From: Amborella trichopoda
Lineage: Eukaryota > Streptophyta > Magnoliopsida > Amborellales > Amborellaceae
Assembly (NCBI RefSeq): GCF_000471905.2
Contig: NW_006499883.1
Span: forward strand, 3,401,468-3,465,467
Direction: 5' to 3'
DNA: 64,000 bases
The notes beneath the pieces are model-generated. The model was not told where the DNA came from. It ran no database searches and saw only the letters and a program-made list of their open reading frames with translations. Shown piece by piece: positions 1-10,395 of this stretch; the first letter of the stretch is position 1, and every line of letters begins with the position of its first letter. A program made the translations under genes and the position numbers.

Positions 1-594
1 AAATATTTGCCCTCCAAAATAACAACAATTCTCATACTTGGTTTATCCAGATAAAAGCATGCATTACTGAACCAGTTCCAAATTGGTTCAAAAACTGGTT
101 TATGATACGGGAATCAAGATCCCAGATTCTTCCCCAAAAGTTTCAGCTGTCTCAAGCAAAATTTGTAGAATACAATAATAAAGACCCAAATATTGACTAC
201 CATTTATACTTTATGGCCATGTATCAAATTCTATGGAATATGAAATGGAATTTCGGAATCTCAGAAAATCTTATTAATGATTTTGAATATATTCCCAGAC
301 TGGGAAAGAAAATTTACGTTAAATGGTGGGATGTTTTTGAGAATCAAGCCCTTGAGCTAGACAATATTAAATTAAAAAAAAATACCAGGGCATATTTCAT
401 ATGAAAACCCAAATAATTTATCAGAATATATCCAAAGAATGTAGAAGCAAAATTCCTTGGCAACTAAAGAAGAACTCCAGAAGCAGTTACTCCAGATTTT
501 CGAAGAAGAAGCAAAAAAAATGTCTACATCCTCCAACAATGAAGAAGAAACTTACAATGAAGATAATGACGAGTTTTCTCAAAGGCCCGAGTGA
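1..594 (+). pseudogene. Piece A: C-terminal part of caulimovirid second ORF
   Basis: Homologous to 13797-14304 and 8734-9320 on the minus strand. The recognisable core runs through FVEYNNKDPNIDYH and KIYVKWWDVFENQALE, then an acidic tail. Relative to piece D the frame is broken near position 390, where an A-run follows the KLKK residues, so the end is read in another frame. The TGA at 592-594 is at the same place in all four pieces and is probably the true end of the ORF. The start lies outside the window. Function is unknown; it is downstream of RNase H in the circular map, where some caulimovirids carry an ORF of unknown role. Confidence 0.7.
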
Positions 595-738
595 TTCAAG
601 GTCAAAGCCCAGACAACGACCCGATATAATCAATACAATAGAAAGATTCCCGACCATTATTTCTTTGTCTTCCACTCAAAGAATCCTTGTCTCCTACTAA
701 AACAAAAACGACAAAAAATAAAGCCAACCGTACATTGT

Positions 739-862
739 CACCTGTCTCTACAATGCCTTGCCGACACTACAGTACCCTACCACCTGTCTCTACGGTGCCT
801 TGTCGACACTATAGTACCCTACCACCTGTCCCTACAGTATCCTGTCGACACATACCGACAAG
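739..862 (+). repeat. 42-bp tandem repeat of the pararetrovirus, piece A
   Basis: About 2.7 units of a 42-bp repeat (CACCTGTCTCTACAGTGCC..., each ending near CTACAGTACCCTAC). It sits between the second-ORF stop and the promoter. The same repeat with different unit numbers occurs in pieces B, C and D. Confidence 0.85.
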
Positions 863-974
863 ATAGTACCCATCATATACATCATTGCTTTTCATTAACG
901 CATGAGGAAGCGCCATCTGTCCGGACCTGAAGCCGAAACAATAAACCATCTATAATCTTTTCATGTCTAGTGGC

Positions 975-983
975 TATAAAAGG
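975..983 (+). promoter_or_regulatory. TATA box of pararetroviral promoter, piece A
   Basis: TATAAAAGG in the context GTGGCTATAAAAGGGGTT, followed by a CT-rich leader (1040-1100). The same motif sits at the same map position in pieces B and C. It would drive the pregenomic RNA. Activity today is not implied. Confidence 0.7.
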
Positions 984-1355
984 GGTTCAAGTCTTTTGAA
1001 GAATCAGAGTTTGAAAGAAAGAGCTCAGAACGCAGAATATTATCTTTCTACTCTCTACTCTCTTATCTCTCTCATCTCTCTTCTGATCTCTCTGTTTCTT
1101 CGCTCAACTTAGCAGCTAGCCTGTATAGTTTTACCAGTCTTCTAGGATATTCGGGTAAACTCTGCCTTTATGTAACTCTTTCACTATTATATAATTATGT
1201 GTGATTGTAACATCGACGATCTTCCAAGTTATTATCATGCTGAATGGAAGCTATTTGCTAGCTTCTGTATATGTACGCAACAGTAAGTCTTGCATCTTTT
1301 AGTTTTGTATGTTCAGCTTGCACTATTTCTATGCCTTGTACTTTGTCTTCTTATA

Positions 1356-1361
1356 AATAAA
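1356..1361 (+). promoter_or_regulatory. Candidate polyadenylation signal in pregenomic RNA leader
   Basis: AATAAA about 375 nt downstream of the TATA box and about 220 nt before the primer site. In Caulimoviridae the poly(A) signal lies downstream of the promoter, giving a terminally redundant RNA, so the position fits. In piece B the equivalent reads AAGTAAA and is destroyed. Confidence 0.5.
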
Positions 1362-1577
1362 CTCTGTTTCAGCTTTATGCAATTAAAATTCATATTTAGT
1401 ATTAAAATCTATGGTACTGTTTATACAAGTTGGATGTTGTTAGACATTTCCCCATTCTCTGTTTTTATTATATTATCAGCTTTGATATACGTAAGATTTT
1501 TGAGAATGTTTTAATGATCTTTTAATAATATTGGAAATAGGATAAATCAAATTGGATACATTGGTCTTGGTTGTTAA

Positions 1578-1591
1578 TGGTATCAGAGCCA
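1578..1591 (+). promoter_or_regulatory. Met-tRNA primer-binding site, piece A
   Basis: TGGTATCAGAGCCA matches the complement of the 3' end of plant initiator Met-tRNA, used by Caulimoviridae and many plant LTR elements to prime minus-strand DNA. Here it lies in a long leader without LTRs, about 200 bp upstream of the movement protein ATG. Confidence 0.85.
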
Positions 1592-1787
1592 TAGTTTTAG
1601 AATATTGTTATTGTACCCTAGAAGGGCTATATCTTAAAAGTTAGGAACCTGAGAAAATCCACCATTTAGAAGTTAGTCCGAGAGTTAAGCTACTTGACGC
1701 CCAGGCAAGAGACCGTTAAGGTCAGAGAGAGCTGCTGAGGTCGTAAGAGCCATAAGAGGTTGTCTATAGCATTATTCGTAACTTCAA

Positions 1788-2366
1788 ATGGGATATTTTA
1801 TCTGGAGCCTAGCCAATAAGACATTACCCTCAACTAGCAGTACATTGAGAATAAAAAATAAAGAAGAAATAGTGATTGAAAATATAGAAAAGTAGATACA
1901 GAATTGGAATATACCAAAAATACCTATAACAGATATTTATAAAAAGGGAACATTTGAATTTAAAGCAGGCTATGCTATAAAAACAATAGAGCAAAGTCTC
2001 TCTGTTTCAGATGAACAAGGGAGTTTCCAATTACTTTCAATGAGAACGATAAAATCTCATAGAGAAAAAGATTATAAATATCTTCATATAGGACTAATAC
2101 AAGTTGCCATAAAACCGTTTGCAAGATTAGGATTAAATACTTCAATACCATTATATTTACTTGATAGTAGACATAATATATTTTCAGATTCAATGTTAGG
2201 AATAGTAGAATCGAGTTTATGCAGTGGTCCAGTTTACTTTAATTGTTTTCCCAACTTTTCAGTCTCACTAAGCGACCCAAATTTATTAAAAGTATTAATC
2301 TTAAACATAAAAACTCAGGGATTTGATATGAATCCAGGATCTCAGAATATAGCTTTAGTATATTAA
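1788..2366 (+). pseudogene. Piece A: caulimovirid movement protein, truncated
   Basis: The reading frame from ATG 1788 matches the same region of piece B (6939-5859, minus). It shows features of the 30K-type movement protein family: YKYLHIGLIQVAIKP, then GIVESSLCSGPVYFNCFPN and LSDPNLLKVLILNIKTQGF. These proteins form tubules in plasmodesmata for cell-to-cell spread and lie at the N-terminus of the polyprotein. An in-frame TAG at 1893-1895 interrupts it. It is cut after ALVY at 2363, where the sequence switches to inverted coat-protein coding DNA. The residual frame is 192 codons; the rest of the protein is missing. Confidence 0.8.
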
Positions 2367-2672
2367 CTATAGTTCTTCCTGAATAGGATACAGTATGAGA
2401 AATCAAATCTTCCTCAAATTGTATATCGACAGATGTAGGCCTTGTATGATACATTCTTGCTTGAGAAGTAGGCTTCCATTTTTTCCCATAATCTATCCTA
2501 TTGATTTCTTGATTTTCTTCTTTGAAGGCTTGTTCTATTTTTGATATTTCATTTTTTATTGGTTCTTCTTGAAGAACCATTGCCTCGGATTCTATCACTT
2601 TTCCTTTCCCTTTTGATTCTTTAAGGTTCAATTGGGATAGTCTTTTTACTAATTCATCCATAAAATCCTTAC
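2367..2672 (-). pseudogene. Isolated N-terminal coat-protein fragment between pieces A and B
   Basis: Homologous to 4970-5265, in the same (minus) orientation. It begins MDELVKRLSQLNLKESKGKG and runs to HTVSYSGRTIVN, where it meets the antisense of the piece A movement protein. Upstream on the minus strand it is fused directly to the RT segment of piece B at about 2672. Both ends are rearrangement junctions. The open frame at 2239-2661 continues across the junction into antisense sequence and is not a natural protein. Confidence 0.75.
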
Positions 2673-3113
2673 AACTATTCTCGGTACTCCTCTTTCCTTT
2701 TTGACATTATTTTCAACATAAAAGGCGGCACAACTCTATGGTGAAGAACTTTTTCTAATTAAACCTTTCTTTAATAGTTCTTCTTTTTTTTTTTTGCAAA
2801 TTTCTAGGAGTCTTGAATTCATTTGTATTGGCCTTGCTTTTGTAGGTATTTTGTTTTCTGTGAATCCTTCTTCACATGGTAAGTTTACTATATGTTTTTT
2901 TCTGTTCCAAAAGGCATTGGGTAATTTATGACAAACTTCTTGCTCTATTTGTTTTTTAATGTTTACAATTTTTTCTTTTATTTCAGGTAATAACAAATTA
3001 TTTTCCATTTGTTTATATTTTACTTCTGTTTTTAAAAAGCATAAGAAATTTTCTTTATTTTTTATAGTATGTTGAATATTATGATTTTCTTTTAGTTTGA
3101 ACTGTATGTCCAT
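2673..3113 (-). pseudogene. Piece B: N-terminal part of caulimovirid reverse transcriptase
   Basis: Homologous to the start of RT in piece C (11012-11400). It shows the entry motif of caulimovirid RTs: RPIQMNSRLLEICKKK followed by GLIRKSSSPWSCAAFYV. The segment ends at 2673, before the catalytic YIDD block, because of the junction with the coat-protein fragment. It overlaps the end of the protease region in another frame, showing frameshift decay. Confidence 0.8.
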
Positions 3114-3440
3114 TAAGATTTGCTTCTATTCCTGTATGATCAATTTTTAAAGGATAAAGTAAGTTTAAAACTGGAGTTCCTAGTATTACTGCTTGACTCA
3201 ATCCTTTAACTATGATAAAAGGCTTATCAAAACAATTTCCATTATTACAAACAACTGCATCAGATAATTTATAATTTATAATAAACTTACTACCATTAGT
3301 AGTATTTAGTAGGGACCAAACCTTCATTTTTACAGTTTAAATCAACTCCAGAATCTATTAATGCGAGTAATTGAAAACTATATTCATTTCGAAATACTAT
3401 TCGTATCAAGGTATATCATTTTTGAGTTATAACTTTGTCT
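3079..3440 (-). pseudogene. Piece B: aspartic protease domain, damaged
   Basis: Matches 11482-11838 of piece C. The catalytic stretch reads LIDSGVDLNC, where piece C has LIDSGADLNC. About 27 bp present in piece C are missing here (near 3305), with a short direct repeat TATTTAGTA at the edges, consistent with a slippage deletion. Known role: retropepsin-like cleavage of the viral polyprotein. This copy is a pseudogene. Confidence 0.75.
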
Positions 3441-3511
3441 ATGATATTCGGATGATTTTCTTGTAATTCTTCTCTAATAATTCCTAAGGATTCAGGTTCA
3501 TCTTTGGTTAT

Positions 3512-4417
3512 TTAAGTTAACAGATCTTCAAATTCTAATTCATCGTTTATTTCAGGATTAGAAGGTTCTGTAAAATCAGCGGCCATTTCTAGTATTCTAA
3601 TTCTATTATTTAATTGTAAAACTTTGGTTTTAACCTCATTTATTTCTTGTTTTAATTCTGCTATAGTAGGTTCTCTTTGTATAATTTCTCTTTTATTTAT
3701 CCTTTTAAGGATTTCAGATAGACTATATTCTTGAGGTTTTACTAATTGAGGTGGCTTAGTTTTCCATTTAGCCAAATGTAAATATTGAGTTAAAGCTTCC
3801 CTTTTTTCTTCGGGATCAATTATTTTATCTATTAAATCAAGAATTAGATTCTTTTCTTTTGTAAGAGTATGACAAAAGGAATTTTGCATTTGCTCATTTA
3901 TATCTGATTCTGATTTAGAGTCTGAACTGGAGTTAGAACTACTCCAAAATAAATGTTCATCTTCTATTCTTCCTATTAAAATATTAGCATCAGATGTTGT
4001 AGAATCATCATTTATTTGATCTTCCATTTGAATAATATTGTAGAATTGATTTTTTAAATCTTCGTGTAGAGTTAAAGCATCAATTTTCTTTTTGACTCTA
4101 CAGGTATTTTTATAATAGCCAACTTTGCCACATTTGTAGCAGACAGGAAGCTTCTTTTTTTCCGTTTTATTTTTTGGAACAAATTTCTTTGCAAATTTTT
4201 TTCTTTTTTCTATTTTGTGTGAAGATTTATATTTTTTATGCATACTTTTCTTCTTATGGGTCTTATGAGATGTTTGAGTAATATTATACCCAAATTGCTC
4301 ACAAAAATCTCCTAATTCTTTCTTTCTTATCATTCTTTGTTTATTGAGTTGTCTTTTTAATTTTAAATCGATACATAAGGCTAATCCTTCGACACATTTC
4401 AGTAGAAAGTTCTCCAA
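3512..4417 (-). pseudogene. Piece B: coat protein C-terminal part with CCHC-type zinc knuckle
   Basis: A 301-codon open segment. Basic region first, then a zinc knuckle at about residues 92-105 reading CYKCGKVGYYKNTC (DNA about 4101-4142), then an acidic serine-rich stretch (SSSNSSSDSKSESD) and a C-terminal region with heptad-like spacing (about residues 255-280). Caulimovirid coat proteins carry one CX2CX4HX4C knuckle that binds RNA. Here the His is replaced by Tyr, whereas piece C keeps HYKNTC, so this copy would not bind zinc normally. The link to the coat core (4341-4664) is frameshifted. Confidence 0.8.
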
Positions 4418-5098
4418 ATGTATATTGGGAATAGGGAATTATTCCATTATTTTTATTTTTTAATCTATTTTTCACCTTTTCTGCAAATAAATAAGGAAGA
4501 CATGCTATGAATTTTTCCTTCCAATGATTAGCACTGGAATCTTCTCTTAAAAAGAGTCTTGAAAAAAATATATCTTTGTACCATTTGTAGTGGGAAAGAG
4601 TTGGGCATCTTAAATTATACAGTAGATCTTCAGATCTAGCTTCTAGAAGAGTAGTGCTTCCCACGAAATGAGAGTTATTATATATATAAGGGTATTAACC
4701 GCATCACTTTCATTATGTGAGATATCTTGATTATGCTCATTTTTTACAACCCATTGGCGAGTTGTGTTTAATATGTGATTTTTTGTGATTTCATTCGTAT
4801 GAAAGTACCACTAGCCTCTTAGCCAGCCAGTAAAGCCACATATGATGGCTTTCGCTACATCTTGATCATGGCTACTAGAGACTTTACATGCTGTAGCATA
4901 CATGGTCATGTGCCTCATTGTATTCAATATTTGATGGTCTGACATACCATTTATATTCCAATTAACTATAGTTATTCCAGAATAGGATACAGTATGAGAA
5001 ATCAAATCTTCCTCAAATTGTATATCGACAAGTGTAGGCCTCGTATGATACATTCTTTCTTGAGAAGTAGGCCTCCATTTTTTCCCATAATCTATCAT
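4341..5098 (-). pseudogene. Piece B: caulimovirid coat protein core
   Basis: Two open segments in different frames (5098-4811 and 4664-4341) with about 150 bp of decayed coding between them. Motifs: VNWNINGMSDHQILNTMRHM, AKAIICGFTGWLRG, then LSHYKWYKDIFFSRLFLRED and FIACLPYLFAEKV. These match the conserved core of caulimovirid capsid proteins (also seen in 13427-12831). The GWWDFHMNE stretch present in piece C is broken by frameshift here. Confidence 0.8.
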
Positions 5099-5858
5099 AA
5101 TGATTTCTTGATGTTCTTCATTAAAGGCTTGTTCTAATTTTTATATTTCATTTTTTATTGGTTCTTCTTGAAGAACCATTGCCTCGGATTCTATCACTTT
5201 TCCTTTCCCCTTTGATTCTTTAAGGTTCAATTGGGATAGTCTTTTTCTTAATTCATCCATCAAATCCTTATTATCTTCCTTCAGACTAAATCTTTATTTA
5301 TTTATTATTGGTGGAGGCTTAAACATTATTGCCTTCTTTTTCTCTTCTATCTTTTGTAGAGGTTGGCTAATAATATTTTCTATTCTAGTAGCTTGTTTTC
5401 CTAAATATTGAAGGTACATATTGGTATAATTATTTTGTTCTACTATATGTGGGATTATTTCTACCTTATGTGTATGTTCTGTTGGAATCATTTTATAGGG
5501 TGAAGCTGTAGTTTCTATTTTATCTTTTTTGTGGTCCTTTTTATTTGAAGAGATCTTTCTGGAGGGTGTATGCTTTGAATTTCTTCTCCTTCGGTAGTAG
5601 AAAAGGTTTGACATTGGTTTTCTAATGCATTGATTTCAAGCTTATTTTCAAAATTAGGTATTTGATATCCTTTTTCATTAAGAGTTGCTTTTAACCATTC
5701 AAAGAATCCAATAGTTTTCTTATATTTTTTTAAAAGCTTATTATATCTTTTATGCAAGCATCTATTAATTCTTTCGAGAATTCTTTTAGATACCAATTCC
5801 TCATATTTTTATTTTGTTCGGACAAGTAATCTTTCTTAAGGTATTCTAATTCTACTTT
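5099..5858 (-). pseudogene. Piece B: polyprotein linker between movement and coat proteins
   Basis: Open segments at 5796-5515 and 5614-5294 in different frames, plus 5294-5099, which carries the MDELVKRL/RKRLSQLN region preceding the coat protein. The linker is lysine-rich (RYNKLLKKYKKTIGFFEWLK). No enzymatic motif seen. Position between MP and CP in the circular map is conserved; its function is unknown. Confidence 0.6.
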
Positions 5859-6939
5859 CTATTTTTCTTGTAGAGTTAATATTTGAAAATCTAAATCAGA
5901 ATAAGTAAGTTCTGATTTTGAAGAGCTAGGTTTAGTTTTTATTGACTGATACACCGGTTTATGAATGTTATTACTTGTTCTATGTAATCCCAATATAACA
6001 GGTTCTGTTTTTATACTTGAGGTAGAATGTCTTGTAGGGACAGACCCCTCTTTTGATGATCTTATATTATTGTCATCCATAATATTTAATTTTGTTTTTC
6101 GACTATTATTGAAATGTAACTCGATTTCTCCAATTGGATGTTCAATTATTTGTTTTGGGGTTTTATTTAGACGAGTTTTATAATTTTGATTTTCATTGTA
6201 GATGGACCCAGTTTTAGGTAGATTTACTTGGGACCAATCAACTGAGTTAGGAATTACAGTATTAGATTTTTCTATGTTGGTTTGGAAGAATATCGTTTGC
6301 CCTTTTGTATCAATATGCAATACGTTTGGACTAAGGGTATTCATAACTTTATAACATATTAGATATACTAAAGCTATATTATGAGATCCTGGATTCATAT
6401 CAAATCCCTGAGTTTTTATGTTTAAGGTTAATACTTTTAATAAATTTGGGTCGCTTAGTGAGACTGCAAAGTTGGGAAAATAATTAAAGTAAACTGGACC
6501 ACTGCATAAACTCGATTCTACTATTCCTAACATTGAATATGAAAATTTATTATGTCTACTATCACGTAAACATAATAGTATTGAATTATTTAACCCTAAT
6601 CTTGTAAGCGGTTTTATGGCAACTTGTATTAGTCTTACATGATGATATTTATAATCTTTTTCTTTGTGAGATTTTTATCATTCTATTTGAAAGTAATTGG
6701 AAACTCTCTTGTTCATCTGTAACAGAGAGACATTACTCTACTGTTTTTATAATATAGCCTGCTTTAAATTCAAACGTTCCCTTTTTATAAATATCTGTTA
6801 TAGGTATTTTTGGTATATTCCAATTCTGTATCTGCTTTTCTATATTGTTAATCACTAATTCTTCTTTATTTTTTATTCTCAATGTACTGCTAGTTGAGGG
6901 TAATGTCTTATTGGCTAGGTTCCTGATAAAATATTCCAT
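5859..6939 (-). pseudogene. Piece B: movement protein, frameshifted but nearly complete
   Basis: Begins MEYFIRNLANKTLPSTSS at 6939, in the same place relative to the primer site as piece A. A first open segment stops at 6733; a second in another frame runs 6533-5859 with GIVESSLCSGPVYFNYF and VLTLNIKTQGFDM. The YLHIGLIQ part (about 6600-6660) is broken by frameshifts and stops. The C-terminal half after LICYKVMNTL is longer than piece A because no junction cuts it. Family: 30K-like plant virus movement proteins. Confidence 0.8.
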
Positions 6940-7135
6940 TTAAAGTTACGGATAATGCTATAGACAACCTCTTATGGCTCTTACGACCTCGGCGGCTGTC
7001 TCTGATCTTAACGGTCTCTTGCCTGGGCGTCAAGTAGCTTATCTATCGGACTAACTTCTAAATGGTGGATTTTCTCAGGTTCCTAACTTTTAAGATATAG
7101 CCCTTCTAGGGTACAATAACAATCTTCTAAAACTA

Positions 7136-7149
7136 TGGCTCTGATACCA
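7136..7149 (-). promoter_or_regulatory. Met-tRNA primer-binding site, piece B
   Basis: Exact reverse complement of TGGTATCAGAGCCA, about 200 bp upstream of the piece B movement protein start. Confidence 0.85.
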
Positions 7150-7736
7150 TTAACAACCAAGGCCGATTTATCCAATTTGATTTATCCTATTTCCAATATT
7201 ATTAAAAGATCATTAAAACATTCTTAAAAATCATACGTATATCAAACCTGATAATATAATAAAAATTGCGAATGGGGAAATGTCTAACAATATCCAACTT
7301 GTATAAACAGTACCATAGATTTTACTACTAAATATGAATTTTAACTGCATAGAGCTGAAACAGAGTTTACTTATAAACAGACAAAGTACAAGGCATAGAA
7401 ATAGTGCAAGCTGAACATACAAAACTAAAAGATGCAAGACTTACTGCTGCATACATATATAGAAGCTAGCAAACAGCTTCCATTCAGCAGGATAATAACT
7501 TGAAAGATCGTTGATGTTACAATCACACATAATTATACAATAGTGAAAGAGTTACATAAAGGCAGAGTTTACGCGAATATCCTAGAAGACTGGTAAAACT
7601 ATACAGGCTAGCTGCTGAGCTGAGTGAAGAAACTGAGAGATCAGAGGAGAGATGAGAGAGATAAGAGAGTAGAGAGTAGAGAGATAATATTCTGCGTTCT
7701 GACTTTTAAACTCTTATTCTTCCGAAGAGTTGAACC

Positions 7737-7745
7737 CCTTTTATA
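7737..7745 (-). promoter_or_regulatory. TATA box, piece B
   Basis: Reverse strand TATAAAAGG, followed by a GA/CT-rich leader at 7625-7690. Leader from here to the primer site is about 590 bp. Confidence 0.65.
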
Positions 7746-7868
7746 GCCGCTGGACATGAAAAGATTATAGATGGTTTATTGTTTCGGCTTCAGGTCCGGA
7801 TAGATGGTGCTTCCTCATGCGTTAATGAAAAGCAATGATGTATATGATGGGTACTATCTTGTCGGTAT

Positions 7869-8035
7869 GTGTCGGCAGGATACTGTAGGGACAGGTGGCA
7901 GGGTACTGTAGCGTCGGCAAGGCACTGTAGAGACAGGTGGCAGGGTACTGTAGCGTCGACAAGGCACTGTAGAGACAGGTGGCAGGGTACTGTAGTGTCG
8001 GCAAGGCACTATAGAGACAGGTGGCAAGTTACTTT
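7869..8035 (-). repeat. 42-bp tandem repeat, piece B (about four units)
   Basis: Four units of GGCAGGGTACTGTAGCGTCG... at a 42-bp period, the longest array among the four pieces. Small open frames in it (7822-8004, 7869-8066) are by-products of a period divisible by three. Confidence 0.9.
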
Positions 8036-8168
8036 TTGCTTTTATTTTTTGTCGTTTTTGTTTTAATGGGAGACAAGGAATCTTTGAGTGGAAGACAAAG
8101 AAATAATGGTCGAGAATCTTTCTATTGTATTGATTATATCGGGTCGTTGTCAGGGCTTTGACCTTGAA

Positions 8169-8302
8169 TCACTCGGGCCTTTGAGAAAACTCGTCATCAT
8201 CTTTATTGTAAGTTTCTTCTTCATTATTGGAAGATTTAGTCATTTTTTTTGCTTCTTCCTCGAAAATCTACAGTAACTGCTTCTGGAGATCTTCTTTAGT
8301 TG
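8169..8302 (-). pseudogene. Piece B: last ~45 codons of second ORF
   Basis: Homologous to 8734-8868 and 13797-13930. Ends at the conserved TGA (plus-strand TCA 8169-8171). The fragment starts abruptly at 8302, where it is joined to the leader end of piece C. Confidence 0.65.
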
Positions 8303-8385
8303 CTAAGAGAGTAGAAAGTAGAGAGATAATATTCTGCGTTCTGAGCTCTTCCTCTCAAACTCTGATTCTTCAGAAGAGTTGAACC

Positions 8386-8394
8386 CCTTTTATA
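8386..8394 (-). promoter_or_regulatory. TATA box, piece C
   Basis: Reverse strand TATAAAAGG in the same context as the other pieces. Only about 80 bp of leader follow before the junction at 8302/8303, so this promoter now reads into the piece B ORF tail. Confidence 0.65.
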
Positions 8395-8516
8395 GCCACT
8401 GGACATGACAAGATTATAGATGGTTTATTGTTTTGGCTTCAGGTCCGGATAGATGGCGCTTCCTCATGCATTAATGAAAAGCAATGATGTATATGATGGG
8501 TACTATCTTGTCGGTA

Positions 8517-8597
8517 TGTGTCGGCAGGATACTGTAGGGACAGGTGGCAGGGTACTATAGTGTCGGCAAGGCACTGTAGAGACAGGTGGCAAGGTAC
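8517..8597 (-). repeat. 42-bp tandem repeat, piece C (about two units)
   Basis: Same repeat as 7869-8035 but with about two units, showing copy-number change between viral copies. Confidence 0.85.
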
Positions 8598-8733
8598 TTT
8601 TTGCTTTTATTTTTTGTCGTTTTTGTTTTAATGGGAGACAAGGAATCTTTGAGTGGAAGACAAAGAAATAATGGTCGGGAATCTTTCTATTGTATTGATT
8701 ATATCGGGTCGTTGTTTGGGCTTTGACCATGAA

Positions 8734-9913
8734 TCACTCGGGCCTTTGAGAAAACTCGTCATCATCGTCATTGTAAGTTTCTTCTTCATTATTGGAAGAT
8801 TTAGTCATTTTTTCTGCTTATTCTTCGAAAATCTAGAGTAACTGCATCTGGAGTTCTTCTTTAGTTGCCAAGGGATTTTGCTTCCGCATTCTTTGGATAT
8901 ATTCTTATAAATTATTTGGGTTTTCTTATGAAATATGCCCTGGTATTTTTCTTAATTTAATATTGTCTGGCTCAAGGGCTTGATTCTCAAAAACATCCCA
9001 CCATTTAACGTAAATTTTCTTTCCCAGTCTGGGAATATATTCAAAATTATTAATGATATTTTTTGAGATTCCGAAATTCCATTTCATAATCCATGAAATT
9101 TGATACATGGTCATAAAGTATAAATGGTAGTCAATATTTGGGTCTTTATTGTTGTATTCTACAAATTTTGCTTGAGACAGCTGAAACTTTTGGGGAAGAA
9201 TCTGGGATCTTGATCCCCATATCATAAACCAATTTCTGAACCAATTTGGGAATGGCTTAGTAATTAATGCTTTTATCTGGATAAACCAACTATGAGAATT
9301 GTTGTTATTTTGGAGGGCAAATATTTTGTGCCATGCATCAATGTATTCGGAATATTTATAGTATTTAACATGGAATTCAGGAGCCTGAAATTTCTTTCCT
9401 CTTAAGGGATCTTAGCCCCAATCTTTGTATGTCAGTATTTTTCTTATTTGCATTTTTAAATATGCAACTATATTGGTATTTTTTTGGTAAAAGTGGACCA
9501 GAGTAATAGAGCCTGTTTCAAGGAGAATGGCCTCATACCACTCTCGGGTTTTATTCCCATTGGAGGGGTTTAAATTATTTAGTAAATAAAGACTAGCAAT
9601 TTTTTTTGGTTCTAGCATCATATGCTCGTCTTCAATAATAGAATCTATTAAGAAGGTGGTGGGATTTACCAGAGGGAGATATTTTATTTGGGATTGGAGA
9701 TTTTAAGAATACTGGGGTTTCGTAAAGGCCTACTTGGCTGGAGTGTTCTGGATAATTTGATATAGTTCGATTAGGTGAAGATGGTGGATAACGTTTTATT
9801 GGGGAACCTATAGGAGATGATGGAACAATAGCTTTTCCTTTACCAGTATTCATATTATATATTAATGAATTTTGCTGATGATGCTGGCTAGCCTCCTCTT
9901 GCTCCCCCTGCAA
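8734..9913 (-). pseudogene. Piece C: second ORF of the caulimovirid, broken
   Basis: Starts near the RNase H stop, in a different frame; the first plausible ATG gives MNTGKGKAIVPSSPIG at about 9850. It then has a Pro/Ser-rich stretch, a frameshift near 9630, an in-frame TAG at 9412, and the conserved core with FVEYNNKDPNIDYH and KWWDVFENQALEPD. It ends at the TGA shared by all pieces (TCA at 8734-8736). The encoded protein has no motif I recognise. Position after RNase H resembles the ORF of unknown function in Florendovirus-type genomes (inference). Confidence 0.65.
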
Positions 9914-10395
9914 AAATTCACGGGGTTAGAAAATCAGGAAGATGATTAGAAGAACCAGGAAGGTGTTCAATAGTAAAATCAAAAGATGAAAGAATTGCTT
10001 GCCATCGAGCAAAAATTTGCTAAGAGACAAGATTCTGAACATCTTTAATTAAAATATCTCGGGCTACTTTACAATCAATTCAGATTAAAAATGTTTGATG
10101 GAGGATATCACTCTGGAATTTAGTGAGACAATGTACAATTGCTAATATTTCTTTTTTGATGGTAGAATAATTATGCTGTGTATTATTCCAAGCTTTAGAT
10201 GCAAAGCAAACCAGTTGTTCTCTATTATCAAGTCGTTGTTTAAGTATTCCTCCTAACCCAAGTTCGGAGGCATCACATTCAATAATTTTATAAGAATTGA
10301 GATCAACTAGTACTAGGCATGGTAATTCTTTTGGTTTCTTTTTAAGGGTTTATTGCAAGGGTATGCCTATCCGTCCATTTTGGAGGATTCTTTTT
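9914..10395 (-). pseudogene. Piece C: RNase H domain
   Basis: Reverse-strand translation gives IIECDASELGLGGILKQRL, then ASKAWNNTQHNYSTIKKEILAIV and a C-terminal FTIEHLPGSSNHLPDFL. This is the retroviral/pararetroviral RNase H pattern with Asp of CDAS, Glu of KKEILA and a terminal HxxGxxNxxxD-like stretch. It removes RNA from RNA:DNA hybrids during reverse transcription. It ends at a TGA just before the second ORF. Several frame breaks separate it from the RT segment. Confidence 0.8.

Noticed and set aside
1-2366. Reading piece A as one end of an LTR retrotransposon because of its TGGTATCAGAGCC site
   Set aside because: The surrounding proteins are movement and caulimovirid coat proteins and no LTR pair exists; the site is shared by Caulimoviridae.
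7869-8035. Regularly spaced repeats considered as a CRISPR array
   Set aside because: No unique spacers; units are contiguous, and the context is a eukaryotic viral promoter.
7822-8066. Open frames on both strands rich in repeated PATCLYSALPTLQY or RDRWQGTV-type peptides
   Set aside because: They translate the 42-bp noncoding tandem repeat. The period is divisible by three, so any frame stays open.
8503-8730. Extension of the second viral ORF through the 42-bp repeat
   Set aside because: The same TGA precedes it in all four copies, so this is downstream sequence rather than protein.
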